From: Gluconacetobacter aggeris
GTDB taxonomy: Bacteria > Pseudomonadota > Alphaproteobacteria > Acetobacterales > Acetobacteraceae
Length of the DNA stretch: 64,000 bases
Assembly (NCBI RefSeq): GCF_014174395.1
Contig: NZ_JABEQD010000002.1
Span: forward strand, 248,001-312,000
Direction: 5' to 3'
Shown here: one piece after another, positions 60,516-64,000 of the stretch
Numbering within the stretch: the stretch's first letter is position 1
Layout: the number at the start of each line of letters is the position of its first letter
The notes under the pieces: generated by a model
Databases searched by the model: none
What the model was told of the DNA's origin: nothing
The model's input: only the letters and a program-made list of their open reading frames with translations
Program-made: the position numbers and the translations under genes

Positions 60516-60564
60516 CTGTGTGGAAATGCGCGCCGGATCGCCACCAGCGCGCATTTCCACACAG
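60516..60564 (-). repeat. Repeat family F1, copy D (minimal hairpin form)
   Basis: Perfect 18-bp arms CTGTGTGGAAATGCGCGC (60516-60533) and GCGCGCATTTCCACACAG (60547-60564) enclose a 13-base loop. Read on the minus strand, the first 31 bases match the left end of copy C (GGAAATGCGCGCTGGTGGCG...) and then join directly to a right end, so the ~115-bp interior is deleted. The outer six arm bases differ from every other copy yet still pair perfectly. Confidence 0.8.
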
Positions 60565-60704
60565 CCCCTTGGGAAAAGAACGAAGACGACCCCCGTTGGT
60601 TGCCGGTCCATCATGCCCGCCGGCACGAATTATGGTACGGTCGGATCGCATCATCACGCGATGATGATCGCCGGGCATCATCTTCCCCGTCATGCCACGG
60701 CACG

Positions 60705-60746
60705 CCGGCGAACGCCGCCCGCGGGAACCGGGGTGGCGTTCGCCGG
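60705..60746 (-). terminator. Hairpin downstream of the TonB receptor gene
   Basis: Perfect 12-bp arms CCGGCGAACGCC (60705-60716) and GGCGTTCGCCGG (60735-60746) enclose an 18-base loop. It lies 45 bp after the receptor stop on the minus strand. No T-run follows, so termination may be Rho-assisted. Confidence 0.6.
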
Positions 60747-60790
60747 GCAGCCGCGCCGGGTCGTCCCGGCGCGTATGGCCAACCCGTCGC

Positions 60791-63334
60791 CTACAGCGTC
60801 AGGTTCGCGCGCAGATAGTAATACCCGCCATTCATGTCGAGCTGCGACGTGCTCATGTAATATTGCGGCACGCCCAGATAGCGGTTCCCATCCGGCACCC
60901 GGCTGGGCCGGGCATCGAACAGATTGTTCGCCCCCAGCGTGAACGACCAGTTGCGGTCGACGCGATAGGTGATGTCCAGGTTCGTGATGAATTTCGGCGT
61001 GTTGCGGAACGGCAGGAACACCGTACTGGACAAGGAGCCCGTATTGGCCGCGCCGGTATAATAGGTCAGTTGCGACGTGGTCTGGCCATAGCGGATTTCA
61101 TGCACGCCCACCGTCCAGGCCCCGCGGGTAAAGCGCCCGCCGAAAATCATCTTGCTGCGCGGATAGGCCGTGGTGATGTAGGCAATGCTCTGCGCGGACA
61201 GCAACGGCTGCCCGGTCGCGGAATCCGCCTGATGGCTCAGGCGGGTCCGGTTCAGGTTGATGGCCACATCCCAGTCGATCCGCCCGACATCGCCCAGGCG
61301 GGTCGGATAGGTCGCGGTCAGGTCCAGCCCCTGCGTGCGCGTGCTGGCCACGTTGGCGAACCAGTTGGTCGAGAGCGAGGCCGCCGTCCACTGGCCCGAT
61401 CCCTCAGGAAGCGTAAAGCCGTTCAGCCCCAGGGCGGAGCGCGCCGCGTCGCCGATGATGTTGCCGCCCGGCAGGATCTGGTCGCGCAGATTGATCTGAT
61501 AGACGTCGACCGTCACATGCAAATTCTTCACCGGCTCGATGATCACGCCGCCGGTCACGTTGGTCGAGCGCTCCGGCTTCAGCCGCGACGCACCATTGGC
61601 CAGCGCACCGGGCGAATTCGCCGCGATCAGCCCCCGCGCCGCCGTGGGCGAAAGCGTCAGCGAACTGTAATGCTCCTGCGCCAGCGTCGGCGCATGGAAC
61701 CCGTTCGAAATCGTGGCGCGGAACGCCAGCCACCTGAAGGCGTCATAGCGGGTGGACACCTTGCCGGTCTCGGTATCGCCCACATCGGTATAATGCTCGA
61801 ACCGCCCGGCCAGATCGAGCTGCCAGTTCTTCATCAGATGCGTGGCGACATCCACATAGCCGCCGACGACATCGCGGTTGAAATTGCCGGCATTGCCCGC
61901 ATTGGTCCCGGCCAGCGCATCCGATCCGCTGCCATAGGTCGAATCGGGCGACCCGGTGCCGACCGAATAGCTCTCGTAGCGATAGGTCGCCCCACCCGCC
62001 ACGTTGATGCTGTGCGGCCAGCCGGAGACATGAAACGCCCGGCTCAGATCGAAACTGTTGCTCCACTGCGAATTGTTGAACCCCTGCGCCGCGATGACCG
62101 TCGGCGTGCGGCCAGTATCGCGGGCCACCGCGAAATTCGCCGAATCCTTCAGCCCGATCGCGTCATAATCCCGCCCGTAGACCGAGGACAGGTCCCAGTT
62201 CCACCCCAGCAGGACACCCTTGACGCCGGCCGTGACCTCCCAGTCATCCTCGTCGATCGTCTCCAGCGGCGAATAGCCGTTCGGATAGATGGCGGCATAT
62301 TCCGGATGCGTCGCAAGCGAACCGGGCAGGCGATAATTCTGGAACGCCTCGGCATGCCGGTGGGCATAGGTCGCCAGCGCATAAGCCTGGATATCGTCCG
62401 TCAGGTCATATCCGGCCTTGACCGCCACGCTCTCGCGCGTCTGCTCGGGCTGGCCTTGAAGCTTGTTGATCTTGGTGCCCGTCCGCAGATCCGGCGCGCT
62501 GCGGAACGTGTGGTCCTGATGCACGAAATCGCCGCTGACATGCACGAACCCGCGCGCGCCCAGCTTCGCGCCGCCGTCCAGATACACGCCCTGCTGGAAT
62601 CCGTCCTTCGCGGCCGTGATGCCGGTAATCGATTCCGCGTTGAAACCGTGATCCTGCTTCTTGAGGATGATGTTCACCACCCCTGCCACGGCGTCCGATC
62701 CATATTGCGCCGACGCCCCGTCACGCAGGATCTCCACATGGTCGATCGCCGCCATGGGAATCATGTCCACATCGACCGGCGTGGTGCCCTGCTGGGGGCC
62801 GCCATCGGCATACAGGTTGGCCGTGGTATGGCGCCGCTTGCCATCCACCAGCACCAGCGTCTCGTTGGGGCTCAGGCCGCGCAGGCTGAAGGCCGATGTC
62901 AGCGCGCCGGTATCGAAGCCCCCGGTCGGCAGCGTCAGCGACGGCAGCAACTGGCCCAGCGCCTGGCGCAGCGTCGGCTGGCCGGTCTGCGCCAGTTGCT
63001 TCGCCGAGACGATATCGATCGGCGCCACACTGTCCCGCGCCTTCTTCCCGATCTCGCGCGTACCGGTCACGATAATGGCCTCGCCGGCATCGGCCGGCCG
63101 CGCAGGCTGCGCCGTCCCCTTCACCGCCTGGACACGGGCACGGCTGGCCTTGCTCGCGTCCTGCGGCGCCGTGGCCTGCGCCGCCTCATCCGCCGCCATC
63201 ACCCGCGCAATCGGCAGCGCCGTCAGGACCGAGGCCGCCAGCAGGACATGCCGGGGACGCAGACGGCACCCCGCCACGAATATCCTTCTGCCGACAGGCA
63301 CGAAATCCGGGGCGAGCAAGCGGGAGGACGGCAC
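60791..63334 (-). CDS. TonB-dependent outer-membrane receptor
   Basis: This 847-residue receptor has a signal peptide after a basic start (RPRHVLLAASVLTALPIARVMAA), an Ala-rich spacer, a TonB-box-like EAIIVTGTR and a plug domain (PTLRQALGQLLPSL...RDGASAQYGSDAVAGVVNI). A 22-strand barrel ends YYYLRANLTL. The ligand is unknown; ferric siderophores, vitamin B12 and carbohydrates are all possible for this subgroup. The GTG at 63334 is supported by AAGGAG eight bases upstream and a TATAAT before it. No TonB/ExbBD or sigma regulator is adjacent. Confidence 0.94.
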   Translation of the reverse strand: MPSSRLLAPDFVPVGRRIFVAGCRLRPRHVLLAASVLTALPIARVMAADEAAQATAPQDASKASRARVQAVKGTAQPARPADAGEAIIVTGTREIGKKARDSVAPIDIVSAKQLAQTGQPTLRQALGQLLPSLTLPTGGFDTGALTSAFSLRGLSPNETLVLVDGKRRHTTANLYADGGPQQGTTPVDVDMIPMAAIDHVEILRDGASAQYGSDAVAGVVNIILKKQDHGFNAESITGITAAKDGFQQGVYLDGGAKLGARGFVHVSGDFVHQDHTFRSAPDLRTGTKINKLQGQPEQTRESVAVKAGYDLTDDIQAYALATYAHRHAEAFQNYRLPGSLATHPEYAAIYPNGYSPLETIDEDDWEVTAGVKGVLLGWNWDLSSVYGRDYDAIGLKDSANFAVARDTGRTPTVIAAQGFNNSQWSNSFDLSRAFHVSGWPHSINVAGGATYRYESYSVGTGSPDSTYGSGSDALAGTNAGNAGNFNRDVVGGYVDVATHLMKNWQLDLAGRFEHYTDVGDTETGKVSTRYDAFRWLAFRATISNGFHAPTLAQEHYSSLTLSPTAARGLIAANSPGALANGASRLKPERSTNVTGGVIIEPVKNLHVTVDVYQINLRDQILPGGNIIGDAARSALGLNGFTLPEGSGQWTAASLSTNWFANVASTRTQGLDLTATYPTRLGDVGRIDWDVAINLNRTRLSHQADSATGQPLLSAQSIAYITTAYPRSKMIFGGRFTRGAWTVGVHEIRYGQTTSQLTYYTGAANTGSLSSTVFLPFRNTPKFITNLDITYRVDRNWSFTLGANNLFDARPSRVPDGNRYLGVPQYYMSTSQLDMNGGYYYLRANLTL

Positions 63335-63349
63335 GATAGCGGCTCCTTT

Positions 63350-63385
63350 ATTATACTGTAAAATGACGTTGTTTTATAAAACAAC
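63350..63385 (-). promoter_or_regulatory. TonB receptor promoter with overlapping 18-bp palindrome
   Basis: A perfect -10 TATAAT (63350-63355, minus strand) is followed by AAGGAG and the GTG start. A perfect palindrome GTTGTTTTA/TAAAACAAC (63368-63385) sits where the -35 would be, so a repressor there would block the promoter. No canonical -35 is seen, consistent with either an activator or a weak promoter. Confidence 0.55.
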
Positions 63386-63525
63386 AACGACAACAGCCGC
63401 CTGCGTATCACCATCAATACGGAATGTGAATTTCTCCCATGCGATTGGTCCGTTTCTCACCCAAAATGTGACAATTCAAACACACTCCGTTGCAAAAACA
63501 AAACATACGCGCAGGCCGCACGGCC

Positions 63526-63999
63526 TCATTTCTTCGCGACCGGCTCCACCCGATCGAAGACCAGCATCCCGATCACATGCCGCCCATCGTCCGAGGCGAC
63601 GGTCATGACCAGCCGCGCCCGGTCCGCGGACAGCGCCCAGCGCGTCACGACGACACGCGCCGTATCGCCGGTCCTGACCCCGTGCGTGACCACCAGCATC
63701 GGCCCCTCCCGCCGTGCCGCGACGGTGCGCAGCGTGCTGGTCCCCAGCACAGTCCGCTCCGGAAGCGTCACAACGCGGCCATCGGTCGGCAGTTCGAGCG
63801 TCAGATGCTGCACCCGCCCCCGCGCCATCGCGACGATGACATCCGTGATACGCTCCCCCCGGTCGATGATCGTATCCGTCCGCGCCTCCGGCTCCTGAAG
63901 ATCGCGATAATCGCTTTCCCCCTCATCCAGGCGCCATGTTCCCGAAAACCCGGCCGGCTCCCGCCCAAAGGCCGGCAGGCCGAGGCAAGCGGCGAACAG
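63526..63999 (-). CDS. Secreted protein of unknown function (5' end outside window)
   Basis: The frame is open from the right edge. The visible part begins LFAACLGLPAFGREPAGF, the end of a signal peptide, then GTWRLDEGESDYRD. The mature part contains TIIDRGERITDVIVAMARGRVQHLTLELPTDGRVVTLPE and ends FDRVEPVAKK. The beta-rich pattern suggests a small periplasmic domain, but I do not recognise a family. An internal ATG at 63828 is unlikely to be the start given the exported sequence before it. It precedes the TonB receptor on the same strand with 190 bp between. Confidence 0.75.
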   Translation of the reverse strand: MFAACLGLPAFGREPAGFSGTWRLDEGESDYRDLQEPEARTDTIIDRGERITDVIVAMARGRVQHLTLELPTDGRVVTLPERTVLGTSTLRTVAARREGPMLVVTHGVRTGDTARVVVTRWALSADRARLVMTVASDDGRHVIGMLVFDRVEPVAKK

Positions 64000-64000
64000 A

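Larger units (their letters stand above)
60371..60790. other. Intergenic region with a minimal F1 repeat and a terminator
   Basis: This 420-bp region has an AT-rich left end (promoter side of the acyltransferase), the F1 mini-copy at 60516-60564 and a TonB-receptor terminator hairpin at 60705-60746. A short ATCATC/GATGAT repeat lies near 60650-60680. Frames spanning it translate the repeat (NARWWRSGAHFHTG) and are not believed to be genes. Confidence 0.6.

Noticed and set aside
60791-63334. A Fur box in front of the TonB receptor
   Set aside because: The AT-rich palindrome there does not follow the GATAAT-type Fur pattern, so I did not call it Fur-regulated.

Overview
The window is GC-rich chromosomal DNA of an acetic acid bacterium (Acetobacteraceae), most like Gluconacetobacter or Komagataeibacter. 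The main clues are a membrane PQQ glucose dehydrogenase, a three-subunit molybdopterin/cytochrome c aldehyde dehydrogenase, a long-chain polyol dehydrogenase and a gluconate permease. This is the periplasmic sugar-oxidation equipment of that group. The species is inferred from gene content and was not checked by alignment.

Layout: (1) 1-6616: end of a universal stress protein, then assimilatory sulfate reduction (cysH-cysD-cysNC, then DUF2849-cysI-DUF934). A closely similar palindrome precedes each half. (2) 6777-10671: lipid A/Kdo genes (a DUF374-WaaA fusion, lpxK, an LpxL-type acyltransferase). (3) 11160-15504: a small conserved protein, an LppC/LpoA-like lipoprotein divergent from rsmI, a LolA-like carrier and a PNPOx-fold protein. 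(4) 15611-22356: a MocR regulator, the iron exporter MbfA, rsmE-gshA, ubiA and a methyltransferase. (5) 22786-26856: a 1356-residue multi-sensor GGDEF/EAL protein. (6) 27099-32313: an MFS exporter, a dienelactone-hydrolase family enzyme, a sugar symporter and a GntP permease. (7) 32303-36531: a TPR protein-bamB-der cluster and a small secreted protein. (8) 36624-44567: dihydroorotase, a D-lactate/glycolate-type FAD oxidase, a class II cyclic-nucleotide phosphodiesterase-like protein, two glycosyltransferases, ygfZ and hisI. (9) 44742-50526: an XRE regulator, then rpmI-rplT-pheS-pheT-lpxB. (10) 50762-59207: polyol dehydrogenase, gcd and the aldehyde dehydrogenase operon. (11) 59330-64000: a lower-GC FemAB-like transferase, a TonB receptor and a truncated secreted protein.

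Two non-coding repeat families stand out. Family F1 is about 165 bp long, with copies at 10670, 18226 (reverse) and 22355 (tandemly amplified) and a minimal form at 60516. It starts at, or one or two bases inside, the stop codon of the upstream gene and always reads in that gene's sense. Its ends are complementary to each other but differ between copies in a compensatory way, and two internal stems show compensatory C-G to T-A changes. This looks like a structured 3'-UTR RNA or a hairpin-dependent mobile element, and I consider it the best candidate for an undescribed system here. Family F2 (6623 and 17029) is an AT-rich palindromic element with terminator-like hairpins. I saw no tRNA, rRNA, CRISPR array, intact insertion sequence or prophage.
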